A DNA stretch of 64,000 nt from STC-113 sp964553745 (lineage in GTDB: Bacteria > Patescibacteriota > Gracilibacteria > BD1-5 > UBA2023). The notes under the pieces were generated by a model. That model ran no database searches, was not told the origin of the DNA, and saw only the letters and a list, made by a program, of their open reading frames with translations. Made by a program: the position numbers and the translations under genes. Shown in pieces: positions 13,211 to 22,444 of this stretch (positions are counted from its first letter, which is position 1; every line of letters starts with the position of its first letter). The DNA is taken from assembly GCA_964553745.1 (NCBI GenBank), contig CAZKLD010000001.1, positions 124,001-188,000 of the forward strand. The letters are read 5' to 3'.

Positions 13211-13247
13211 AAAAAGATGATTCCTGTCACAGGAATCATCTTTTTCA
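13211..13247. terminator. Bidirectional intrinsic terminator, subtilase gene
   Basis: An 11-bp perfect stem (GATGATTCCTG / CAGGAATCATC) with a 3-base loop, flanked by five A and five T. It lies between the convergent subtilase and beta-helix pilin genes and can serve both. Confidence 0.88.
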
Positions 13248-13322
13248 TTTAACAAAGCCGGGCTTCATTTGATGCTGCTTTGTCAGTTCAACAACATCCA
13301 AAAATATCTTTAAAAAAATATG

Positions 13323-15405
13323 CTAATAATGGCATCCCCTATCAACGGTTCCTGCATCAGCAATTCAATCGGTTGTAGTTGATTTGGAATCTAATCAAAG
13401 CGATATGGAAGTTCAACTTCCCGTGTTAAGCTCAGGACTATTTGCAGCCTGTCATGCAGCAATGGATGACAGATATCTATAATTCGCATCAGTAAATTTT
13501 GGGTCTCTGGTGGCATCTCATTGTCATGAATTGAATGTGTAATTGGAATAATTTGTTGCGTTAGAATAGAATGTGTTATTGTATCAATTCGTAACTGAAT
13601 CCGGATAATTATAAAATCAGACTCAAGTATTGTGTGCGATGATATTGTTCTTGAATTCCGTTAATCAATATGTAGTGGATATTCATCATTTGTTTCAGAC
13701 GATGGTATTATTGATTATGGTTGATGCACTATTGATATCAATAGCCATTGTATTGGTTCATTTTATGTAATTATTGATGTATTTTGAACTATTTGAATTA
13801 CTGTCAGCCCTGAATCAATATTGCCAAGTGCCTGCGATTTCACTGTTCTTGACGGTCGAACTCGGAGATGAGACAAGATTGATTCATATTCAATTGGTTC
13901 ACGAGGTCTTAGTGACTTTAACAGCATCGAAAACCGAAGAAGAGCATCAATTCAATTCGGCTCAATATGTATATTCCCCAACACTTATGTTTGAATCTTT
14001 CAGATTGAATCAAGGGCAAGCCGATCATTTTACTCAGAATCATGAGTTATTGACATTGTTGACTAGCGTGAATCATTGGACAACTACATTGGGCGTATTT
14101 TCGATATTGATAGGCGCTTCCCAGGTTGCACTGTAGGTCAAAGTCGTATTTGCTTTGCTTTCTCAATATAACTTCAGTCACTGCTTTGGCGATAAATTGC
14201 TTCAGGATATATTCTGTTTTATCAATGCCTGAGAGTAAGATCAGGCTGCAACATATATCTCATCGTAATTATCGGCAACATTTATTGCCTTCTGGACACT
14301 CCTGAACGGAGAGGCCTGAGTTCAGGGATTGGAATCGGATCAGGCAGTTGAAACATAATATTTTGTCGCGTCTGGAATAGCTGTAACCGATCAGGCTGAA
14401 TGATATCCTCTGTCGGCCATTCAACTGTCGGCTGTTCAATCAGTAGTGGATGATAGAGTATCAAGACCCAAAGAAGCTGCCGTTCAAGTTCATGAATCGA
14501 TTTCAGTGCTTGTCGAATCTTGTCATGCTGAAATGCTGGAAAGCCTATAGAAAGAAGGGGTCGAGGAAGCGAATTTCGGATCCCTTATCCTGTCTCATTG
14601 TCCAGAATTATATGTATAATTTGTATAATTAGTTCAATTGAGATAAAAAGTATTATTGTATCAGTTGGTTATCTCTCATGGATAATTGGAAATTCAGACT
14701 CAGTAATTATAGGCTATGATATTATTCTTAAATGCTGTAACTCAATATGTGGTGGATATTCATCCATTGTTTCAAACTATGGTATTATTGATGATTGTGG
14801 CCGTGCGCTTTATGTCAATGGCCATCGTATTCGTTCACTTGATGTAATTATTGATGTATGAGGAACCGTTTGAATTATCGTCAGCTCTGAATCAATACTG
14901 CCAAGTGCCTGCGATTTCGCTGTTCTTGACTGTCGAGCTCGAAGATGAGACAAGGTTGATTCATATTCAATTGGTTCAAGATGTTTTTGTTATCTTGACT
15001 CAATCCATAACAGAAGACGAGCATCAATTCAGGTTTATTCCATAAGCATATTCCAACAGATTTATCTTTACATCCTTTATATTCAATCAGCCGCAGGTTA
15101 ATCAAGTTATTCCGTTTCATGAATTAGCTACATTATTATTCAGGGTGAATCATTGGATAGTGGAATTCGATGAATTGGAAATGCTTATTGGCGAAGGAGC
15201 TGTTATCGATGTATTAGAACTGCTTTCTCAATATAATTTTATTGTTTTTGAAGATATGCTTACATTTTCTGAATAGCTTCAAGCCAAAACCATTATAGCC
15301 TGTGAAGCCGTTGCTCTGCCGATTCAATAGTTTATATTCCTGCAAGGCGCAATTCTAGATCAACAGGTTCAATTGTCCGTTCAAGTTGTCGCCACATAGA
15401 TATCA
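13323..15405 (-). repeat. Tandem duplication of the beta-helix module inside the pilin gene
   Basis: Two modules of about 1 kb (about 14425-15405 and 13323-14395) are similar at DNA level. The stretches at 13800-13910 and 14875-14985 are nearly identical, both encoding NLVSS.SSTVKNSEIAGTWQYG. The duplication is recent or kept alike by recombination. Confidence 0.88.
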
Positions 15406-16454
15406 ATGGCAACAGGGGCAGTTTTGATATCAAAAGAATCAGAAATAGTTCAAATTGTCAGAGTAGATGAGAAAGTGGCATTTAGATCACCTGAGGACAT
15501 AAGCCTGACTTGCAGGACATCTCAGTCAGATACAGCAACTGAAGTGCCTACGCTTGCTCAATTCTTATATAATGTTCAGTTATCTATTGCTGCGTTGCTC
15601 GTAACTCATGATCATAATCAAGATACGGTAATCGATCATGTATAGACGGTTCAGGTCATTGCGGCATTTATATCTGCAAATGCGAATTGCGTTGGGCTTG
15701 GCCCTGTTCCTGCACCTGCACCTGCTTCCGTTCCTGCTCATGAAGTAATTAGCGTTATTCACTTAAGCTTATATGAATAAGGGATGTCTGCAGAAGTTCA
15801 TTTACTGAGAAATGAAGAGCCTGATATGGTAAGTAAGTCAATTGTTCATGATCTTAAATCAGAAGTTGTAATGCTGTTCAAGATTCAGGTATAGGCTGTT
15901 CATCAAGTTGAATATCTCATTATAGAGTCGTAATCTCAAACTATATTTATAATCGCATAATCAATAGCATTTACGGCATTAATCTTATCGATGCTAAGGT
16001 AGGGGGTGAAATCATATCAGATATATGAATCTGATTCCATCAAGCTCGACAATTGATACTTGTTCCTGGTGCTATTTAAGGAATAATTATATTCTACATT
16101 TTCAAATTTCGGATCCGTAGGCTTCTTTGAGATGCTTCAAAGCAGCTTGAAGATCGAATCTCATATTACTCATTCATTGAAAACGACAGATCAAGAGTAA
16201 GTGACATTTTTAATAGGTTCTGACGGAGTGGGAAGGCTTCATGAATTTAATTTATATAGCTCCAAAGATTTTGTGAGTGAGCTAAGGTCGCTGACCCTGA
16301 CTCAGTCTCTTGCTCATTTGCTATATGAACTGAATGAGAGAAATGCTATTGTTGCGAGTATCGCGAGTATGATTATCACAACTATGAGCTCCACAAGCGT
16401 GAATCAAAGATAGTGTTTTGTCTTATGCTGGCTTCTTTTTTTTTGTTGAAACAT
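13323..16454 (-). CDS. Type IV pilin-like protein fused to a duplicated parallel beta-helix
   Basis: A 1043-residue protein. It starts with a prepilin leader of 17 basic residues and the cleavage/methylation motif G17-FTLVELIVVIIILAILATI, followed by FLSFSSYSKGARDG. After about 330 residues, two related modules follow (about residues 350-676 and 686-1043). Each begins YVxTxGxDxG..(A)SPxR.I..AI and runs through repeated SSxxIxGxxIxxxxxGI coils, as in right-handed beta-helix (pectate-lyase-like) proteins. Prepilin peptidase would cut before Phe18 so the protein is built into, or onto, type IV pili; the beta-helix probably binds or cleaves polysaccharide. No catalytic residues are identified. 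It converges with the subtilase gene. Confidence 0.9.
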
Positions 16455-16662
16455 GAATGATTTAGAAAAAAAATAAAATTACCCCTAAAAGATAACACTG
16501 AAATTATAGCACATGTTAAAGAAAAGCAAAATGAAAGTTTAAATTTCCTTGAAGAGGATTTCAGGTTAATTATCGGATTGACACTCAGTAAATTCAATAT
16601 AATTTTGATTAAGTTTCAGAAGTATTATAATTTAAACAATTAATTAAATTAAATATTTATCT
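16455..16662. promoter_or_regulatory. Divergent AT-rich spacer
   Basis: About 200 AT-rich bases between the divergent beta-helix pilin gene and the 252-aa gene. It must contain both promoters. No RNA gene or hairpin terminator is seen. Confidence 0.4.
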
Positions 16663-17421
16663 ATGGATAACTCTGATAAAGAAAATTTCAAAACAAAATA
16701 TATTAAAAATTTCAGCATATCAATTTGGTCAAAATGATTATCCCGTTATTCATATAAAATAGGGAAACTTAAAACAGTGAAATGAAAAGAGGACTACACT
16801 TATCTTCTGTTTACAAAATATTTACAGCTGATTGAGAATTTTATTATATTTCTCCTAGTATGCTTTGATGAGGATTGAATTGATGTTATATTTTATAATA
16901 GCAGAAAAATCGAAGAAAAAATTAAAAAACTTCTTTCTCTGGATCAAGATTTAAGACTCACAATGGAAAGTAAGGAAATTTTAGGGGAAATAATGAAATT
17001 ATATATATCGTCAAATCATGTTGAATATAAGAAATTAATATCAGAATCATTAAAAGATTATTTTCAATATAAGGATGTTTTAAATTGCTATAAGCATGGC
17101 TTTAGGTTGGATAACATATGAAAAAATAATTGGACCGCTTCGATTTGAGATAATAAATTCAAAATTGCAGAATACGATAGCTGAATAATATATTATACTA
17201 AACGAAGTGGAATTATCTTTGAAAATAGACTCTCCTTTAATTATGAATACATTGTTTTAAAGAGCGATTTTTTAATAAGCTTTATAGAAAATATAAAATT
17301 GAACTATTTAAATCAAGGTAAAAAAATAAACATAACAACAGCATATATTATGGATAATTCGATAAATAAAAAATACTGAAGCTCGCATATATCAATTCCC
17401 ATATTTGAGATTATAAAATAA
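16663..17421 (+). CDS. Hypothetical protein, 252 aa, unusually AT-rich gene
   Basis: An intact frame with several in-frame TGA glycines, so it is adapted to code 25. Residues about 55-72 (LQLIENFIIFLLVCF) are hydrophobic and may be a buried helix rather than a membrane segment. The rest is rich in Ile, Lys, Asn and Tyr. No family is recognised. Its base composition is clearly more AT-rich than its neighbours, and it sits beside the scrambled tRNA-Gln repeats, so recent transfer or genomic-island cargo is possible. Confidence 0.65.
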
Positions 17422-17427
17422 TTATTT

Positions 17428-17835
17428 ACCTCAATTCTATTTGGCTGGGCCTGCCTGCCGGTAGGCAGGGATGAGGGATTCGTTCTTCCCCTGACAGAGA
17501 CGCCCTGAAGGAAGTACTCTTGGGGTGCGGGGCCAGACCCGGAAGCCAAACCCTTGGCTTCCTAAAAATGCTATCGCATTTTGTCCTCTATTCGAATCCC
17601 ATAAAAAAAGTTGAAAACTGATTTCTCAGTTCTGTAGCTCTAAACTCTCAATTCTATTTGGCTGGGGATGAGGGATTCGTTCTTCCCCGCTCGTTCCTCG
17701 CTGCCAGAGACGGGCCAGACCCGGAAGCCAAACCCTTGGCTTCCTAAAATGCTATCGCATTTTGTCCTCTATTCGAATCCCAAAAAAAAAGTTGAAAACT
17801 GATTTCTCAGTTCTCAACTCTAAACTCTCAATTCT
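17428..17835. repeat. Tandem decayed copies of the tRNA-Gln 3' end with attached spacer
   Basis: Two units precede the intact tRNA. Each begins CTCAATTCTATTTGGCTGGG, which is the start of the CCA and acceptor end of the minus-strand tRNA, and continues GATGAGGGATTCGTTCTTCC, where it leaves the tRNA sequence. A 103-base block is then repeated almost exactly at 17531-17633 and 17713-17814, holding GGCCAGACCCGGAAGCC and ending ACTGATTTCTCAGTTCT. A palindrome CCTGCCTGCCGGTAGGCAGG sits in the first unit. The structure suggests repeated insertion at, or slippage from, the tRNA 3' end. Confidence 0.8.
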
Positions 17836-17838
17836 ATT

Positions 17839-17912
17839 TGGCTGGGGATGAGGGATTCGAACCCCCGATAGCGGATTCAGAGTCCACGGCCTTACCGCTT
17901 GGCGAATCCCCA
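17839..17912 (-). tRNA. tRNA-Gln (anticodon CTG)
   Basis: On the minus strand the sequence folds as a cloverleaf: acceptor TGGGGAT pairing with ATCCCCA, D-arm GCC-AAGCGGTAA-GGC, anticodon stem GTGGA/TCCGC with loop CTCTGAA (anticodon CTG), T-arm with GGTTCGAATCC, discriminator G and encoded CCA. A second tRNA-Gln (TTG) is at 34674. Confidence 0.95.
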
Positions 17913-17913
17913 G

Positions 17914-18020
17914 TATATCGGGTCAAAATACATTTGCATTTGAAAGTGCGGTAAATATAATGAAAAAGTTAATTTTGTAAAATTGAAATTGCTATGATTT
18001 TTCTGAAGATATTTTATTGA
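17914..18020. other. Short spacer upstream of the small membrane protein gene
   Basis: About 107 AT-rich bases. It should carry promoters for the tRNA (minus strand) and the 18021 operon (plus strand). Nothing else is visible. Confidence 0.35.
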
Positions 18021-18284
18021 ATGCTTCTTTTTTCAAGTTGAGTGGTACTCATAAAGTATCGGAAAATTATATATGAATGGACCGGTAAATTCGGTTGGGC
18101 TGAGAGATATATAGGTAGTTGATGAACTGTTTTGGTGATAATACTGACATGAATGTTCCTTATGTTCCTGAGTATCGCATACCCTGCATGAGTTTTTGAG
18201 ATGCCGAATTCGCAAAAAACGATGGACAGACTTGACAGCCAGTATTGAAACTCAGACTCAAGCCAAGAACAAGATAATAGATAA
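18021..18284 (+). CDS. Small single-pass membrane protein, 87 aa
   Basis: This frame only appears when TGA is read as Gly. It encodes a basic N-terminal part, KYRKIIYEWTGKFGWAERYIG, here shown at about residues 12-32, then a hydrophobic segment (GTVLVIILTGMFLMFLSIAY, about residues 35-54), then a polar tail rich in Ser, Asp and Gln. ATG 18021 is the longest start; a GTG at 18042 is an alternative. It ends 22 bases before the S41 protease gene, so it may be an accessory of that protease. No family is recognised. Confidence 0.6.
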
Positions 18285-18306
18285 ATTTAAAAATAACAAA
18301 AGCAAT

Positions 18307-19878
18307 ATGAGCAAACTAATGAAAAAAATCAGCATCATCCTACTGCTCATCCTGAGCACTTCCCTAGTGAATGCTGATGATACGAAAGTATGAGATTATC
18401 TCAATAATCAGAATTTTACAGAATCCCAAAAAGATAAGAACCTTACCATGCAGGGATTATTCCTGCTTTATTTCAATGCAATCTGAGAATGAATCCCTGA
18501 ATCTTACAAAGATATAGAGCTGAAATTCAAGAACATAAATAAATGAACCCCTATTCATGATGCCCTTCAGAAATGAGTATACCTAGATCTCATAAAGAAT
18601 AGGCCTATTGATTTACAACTCTCTAAGACTGCTCCTCAATCTTTTTTTGCAAAACTCATAAAGACGAATTTCGATTTGGATCTGAAATATGATACTAGCT
18701 CGCCTATCAAGCTCAGATATTTCCTTGATATTATGAGCATACTTAAAGATGCAAGCAATGCCCCCGATCCGACATGAACACCTGTCACAAATAATTATGA
18801 GATAGAAAATATATCCAATTTCCCAATTCTGAACGATGTATATCAGAAGTTAAAGTCTCAACATTATGATAGCTCAAAATTCAAAGATGAAGAGCTTATC
18901 CATGGTGCGATAAAATGAATGGCAGATGCGGCCTGAGACAAGTATACGACTTATTTTCCTCCTATAGAAGCCAAGAATTTTACAGATTCGCTTAATTGAA
19001 ACTTCGAAGGGATCTGAGCGAATGTCGATATGGAAAAGCCTTGAATCTTTGTAATAATCTCTCCGCTTAAAGGTTCTCCTGCAGAAAAAGCATGAATAAA
19101 GGCTTGAGATCAGGTAACAAAAATCGATAGTTTCGAAGTGACTGACAAAGTGACTCTCCAAGAGGCAGTTTCAAAAGTTAAATGACCAGCAGGCACTACA
19201 GTCACCCTGACAATCCTAAGAGCAGGAAAGACTCTAGAGATCAAGGTCACTCGCCAGAAAATAAACATTCCTAACGTAGAATATTCTGTGTTGCCTAATT
19301 GAGATAATTATTTTCACATAAGCACCTTCTGAGAATGAGTTGCAAAAACATTCTCTTGATATGTATCAGATCTGGCAAAGAGCAATCCTGCGCATAAGAC
19401 AATAATAGACCTAAGGAGCAATCCCGGATGAAGCCTAGAAGAGGTCAGCGACATGTTGGAATTCTTCGTGCCGAAATGAAAGAGCGTAGTGAATATCAAG
19501 TACAAGAATTACTCTAGCGATACGCTCGCATTATGAAATAAATGATTCTCATTCCTGAACAGGAGAGTAATAATCCTTATCAACAAATGAAGCGCCTCGG
19601 CATCTGAGATTATGGCATGAACGATCAAGGATTATATGTGAGATGATGTCAGGATTATCTGAGAACAATCATACGGAAAGGGTTCTGTCCAGTCTCTAGA
19701 CGATTATTCTGACGGTTCGAGCTTCAAATACACGATAGCAAAATGGTTCACGGGAAAAACTCAGACATGAATAGATTGAGCATGAATCAAACCTGATATA
19801 GAAGTGGTTTTCGATGAAGCTCAATATAAGAATTGAATAGACAATCAGCTTGAGTATGCTAAATCACTAGGATATTAA
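18307..19878 (+). CDS. S41 family C-terminal processing peptidase
   Basis: A 523-residue exported serine protease of the CtpA/Tsp type, which cleaves proteins in the cell envelope from their C-termini. It has a signal peptide (KKISIILLLILSTSLVNA), an N-terminal helical region with PSxxQ-like repeats, a PDZ domain (FEGIGANVDMEKPGIFVI... VTLTILRAGKTLEIKVTR), and the catalytic core with NKGSASASEIMAG (serine) and GEQSYGKGSVQ (lysine). It starts at ATG 18307, one of two Met codons close together. recX-like follows after one base. Confidence 0.94.
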
Positions 19879-19879
19879 T

Positions 19880-20458
19880 ATGAAGAAACCAACGGATTAC
19901 AGTAATCCTAAAATACTTAAAAATTATGCTCTTTGGTACTACACAAGCTATTACCCTTCTTTCTGAGGACTTAGGGAGAAATTAGAGATGAAATCAAGTG
20001 ATTCGAAGACGATAGATTCAATAATGTCAGAAATGAAATCCAATTTCAGCGAAGATAATCTTCTTGAGACCCTTATCCAGAACTTATTGGACAAATGAAA
20101 GAGCAGAAGCTTCATCATGCAAAAGCTTACTCTTGATAAGTTTGTTAAAAATGACATCGAAAGGATTACAAGTACATTAGAAAGTAGCTGAATCGGAGAT
20201 TCATATCTGCTTCAAAAAATAAATACATCACTTAAGGGGAGATCTGTCCAGAAAACCAAACTCAATCTTATCGCAGGATGATTTGATAAGGAAATCATAG
20301 AAGGGCTTATCGATGGCAATGATCTGAAAGATACAAGAGAGCTTCTTGAGAGCCAATATAAGGAACTGGTCCAAAAGAATATTCCAAAAGAAAAAATCAT
20401 TCAGAAGCTGATAGCAAAATGATTCTTGTATAAAGATATAAAGGAAGTGGTAAGATAA
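19880..20458 (+). CDS. recX: RecX-family-like regulatory protein
   Basis: A 192-residue, highly helical, basic protein made of repeated three-helix units, with RecX-like phrases: KNYALWYYTSYYPSFGGLREKL, shown at the start, then LIQNLLDKGKSRSFIMQKL and VQKNIPKEKIIQKLIAKGFLYKDIKEVV at the end. RecX binds RecA filaments and modulates recombination. It starts one base after the S41 stop, so the two are translationally coupled. Sequence similarity is weak and the name is a family-level call; recA itself is not in the window. Confidence 0.65.
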
Positions 20459-20630
20459 ATTTGGTTTATTTTAATGAAAAAATATTCTAAAAAGAACGGT
20501 TTCCGAAAGAGATTATTCCTTTTGAAGATTATTATTTTTCACCTCAACCTCCTCTTAATGCTTTTGAAGCCAAAAGCATCATAGGTGATGCTGATTAGAA
20601 AGAAGTGCTTAAGTATTTCAAAAATAAAAT
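20459..20630 (+). pseudogene. Possible decayed reading frame before the rplJ leader
   Basis: In one plus-strand frame, protein-like sequence (FPKEIIPFEDYYFSPQPPLN, AFEAKSIIGDAD, KEVLKYFKNKI) is broken by a TAA and a TAG. Another frame starts MKKYSKKNGFRKRLFLLK and stops after 36 codons. Either a small basic peptide or a gene remnant is possible. Evidence is weak. Confidence 0.25.
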
Positions 20631-20659
20631 TTGACTTAAGCCGATTTTAACTATAATAT
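20631..20659 (+). promoter_or_regulatory. Promoter of the rplJ-rplL unit
   Basis: TTGACT at 20631-20636 and TAATAT at 20654-20659, 17 bases apart (an overlapping TATAAT lies at 20652). Transcription would begin just before the L10 leader. Confidence 0.7.
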
Positions 20660-20686
20660 TCGCACGATTAGAAATGATCGTATGTC

Positions 20687-20813
20687 GCAGACAGTAGGTA
20701 AATTGGCTTTAGAGTCAAACGTAAATCCTGCCGAGACAAGGTTCAAATGATTTTAAAGAGATTTAATAAATCTTGCCTTGTATACTCAATTCGCGATGAA
20801 ACGCGGATTTTTT
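20687..20813 (+). promoter_or_regulatory. Ribosomal protein L10 leader with attenuator hairpin
   Basis: The transcript 5' region holds GCAGACAGTAGGTAAA and CCTGCCGAGACAAGG, the conserved kink-turn pieces of the L10(L12)4 autoregulatory leader. It is followed at 20789-20808 by a 7-bp stem (ATTCGCG / CGCGGAT) and six T, which looks like a transcription attenuator. Excess L10-L12 would bind the leader and lower expression. The motif match is by eye. Confidence 0.8.
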
Positions 20814-20865
20814 GTTATAAGCTCCTTAAGCTTATAACTTATAATTTATAACTTATAATTAGATT

Positions 20866-21570
20866 ATGGCTGTCAGTAAAGCTAAAAAAGTTGATATCCT
20901 TGCTCAGATCGAACAAGAATTGAAACTCGCTACATCAGTTGCCTTCACTTCAAACACTAAGCTTACAGTAGAGGAAATCTCTAGCTTGAGGCGTGATTTG
21001 AGAAAAGTCGATGCAAAATTCATGCTTGCGAAGAAAACTCTTATCCGCATTGCATTCAAGAATGTCTACAATGTAGATATCAGTGAAGATATTATGCCTG
21101 GTCAAGTTGCAGTGCTTATCTCAAAATGAGATAAAATCGCAGGTTTAACGGTCGTAAACAAATATGCTTTCGAACTTAGGAAAGAAGAAAAAATCAAATT
21201 CGTCGGTGCTTACTTCGATGGAGAAGTTATCGATGCAGCTTGAGCTGCGAAACTTGCAAATCTTCCATCACGTGAAGTATTGCTATCCAAATTGCTTGGT
21301 TCTATGAAAGCTCCCCTATCTGCTCTTGCGAGATTCCTTGATGCTGCTAAAACAGATCTTGAAGGAAAAGGTCTTGCTAAGGTTGGTGACCTAGTAGGTT
21401 CAGCTCCAAAGAAAGAAGTGGCTCCTGTTGCTCCAGCAGTTGTAGAAACTCCAGCTGCGGCTGAAGAGGCTACTCCTGTAGCTGAGGAAACTCCAGCTGA
21501 GGAAACTCCAGCCGAAGAAGCTGCGCCAGTAGCTGAAGAAACTCCTGCTGAAGAAACTCCAGCTGCTTAA
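20866..21570 (+). CDS. rplJ: 50S ribosomal protein L10, with long acidic C-terminal tail
   Basis: L10 anchors L12 dimers to the ribosome stalk. The first 170 residues match the family (VEEISSLRRDLRKVDAKFMLAKKTLIRIA; LLGSMKAPLSALARFLDA, shown in part). The 234-residue length is about 60 more than usual because of a low-complexity tail of Ala, Glu, Pro, Thr and Val (repeats of AEETPAEE). Glycine codons are nearly all GGT/GGA, with only two TGA, unlike most of the window. It is preceded by its own leader and followed by rplL. Confidence 0.97.
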
Positions 21571-21790
21571 TTAAGTAATGCCATCTCGACCATACCGAGA
21601 GATGACTGATAATTTCAAATCTGACTTACTCTGCTTGATTTAATATGAATTCAAGCAGAGTCGCTAGATTTTAAATCTAGAGATGCTCATTCCGGACCTA
21701 CTCCGGAACCTAAAATATTTTTAGTTTCTGAATTAAGTTCAGAATGAACAACTTCTTAAAAAATTTTAATTTTCTAACTTCATATTGACT
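21571..21790 (+). promoter_or_regulatory. Hairpin-rich spacer between rplJ and rplL
   Basis: Four hairpins occur in 220 bases. The clearest is an 11-bp stem at 21628-21661 (ACTCTGCTTGA / TCAAGCAGAGT), followed by CTAGATTT/AAATCTAG at 21664-21680, a CCGGA/TCCGG stem near 21693-21706, and CTGAA/TTCAG near 21727. None has a T-run, so these look like RNA processing or stability structures rather than terminators. Confidence 0.55.
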
Positions 21791-22174
21791 ATGTCTGAAG
21801 TAAAACTAAGTGCTAACGCACAAAAAATCATGGATCTAGTATCAGAACTTACTATCCTTGAACTAGCTGATCTAGTATCTGCTATGGAAGAAAAATTCGG
21901 TGTATCTGCTGCTGCTCCTGTAGCTGCTGCTGGTGCTGGTGCTGCTGTTGAAGAAGCTGAAGAAAAATCTACATACAATGTTATGTTGACTTCTGCAGGT
22001 GGACAAAAAATCGCAGTAATCAAGGTTATCAGAGAACTAACTGGTCTTGGTCTTGCTGAAGCGAAAGCTCTTGCTGATAACGGAGGTGCTGTTAAGGAAA
22101 ATCTTAAGAAAGACGAAGCAGATTCTGCTAAGAAGACTCTTGAGGATGCTGGTGCAACTGTTGAACTTAAATAG
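21791..22174 (+). CDS. rplL: 50S ribosomal protein L7/L12
   Basis: The stalk protein that recruits translation factors. Its 127 residues show the N-terminal dimerisation helix pair (ILELADLVSAMEEKFGV), an Ala/Gly-rich hinge and the globular domain ending LGLAEAKALADNGGAVKENL...DAGATVELK. ATG 21791 fits the family start; an upstream TTG adds two residues and is less likely. All glycines are GGT or GGA and none is TGA. Confidence 0.98.
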   Translation: MSEVKLSANAQKIMDLVSELTILELADLVSAMEEKFGVSAAAPVAAAGAGAAVEEAEEKSTYNVMLTSAGGQKIAVIKVIRELTGLGLAEAKALADNGGAVKENLKKDEADSAKKTLEDAGATVELK

Positions 22175-22320
22175 TAAACTTCCTAAACTTCAATCTTTGA
22201 ACTCAAACTTTACGTTCCTCTCTCTGAGCCTGTCCTGAGCGGAAGCGAAGGATCTCGCTGCCACGACTCGAGTGCGGTACGCAGTTTTCATACAAATATT
22301 ATCGTTTATAAAGTTTACAA
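22175..22320. other. Spacer downstream of rplL
   Basis: Non-coding. It contains a GC-rich stretch (CCTGTCCTGAGCGGAAGCG, then GGATCTCGCTGCCACGACTC) that is unlike its surroundings and may be a small dispersed repeat or remnant. Confidence 0.35.
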
Positions 22321-22350
22321 TAAACCCTCTCCGGAAACGGAGAGGGTTTA
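22321..22350. terminator. Intrinsic terminator of the rplJ-rplL unit
   Basis: Perfect 13-bp stem TAAACCCTCTCCG / CGGAGAGGGTTTA with a GAAA tetraloop, T-rich on the plus side. It also faces the end of the convergent pilin gene. Confidence 0.9.
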
Positions 22351-22444
22351 TTTAATACCTTACGGAAAGAGTGTTCAAAAAGCACATGTTCACTTTTATT
22401 CCTTTTTTAGTTGAGGTTAATTTACCTTATTAATGAATAAAGCA
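22351..22444. other. Spacer before the convergent pilin gene stop
   Basis: Non-coding AT-rich bases with no recognised signal. Confidence 0.3.
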
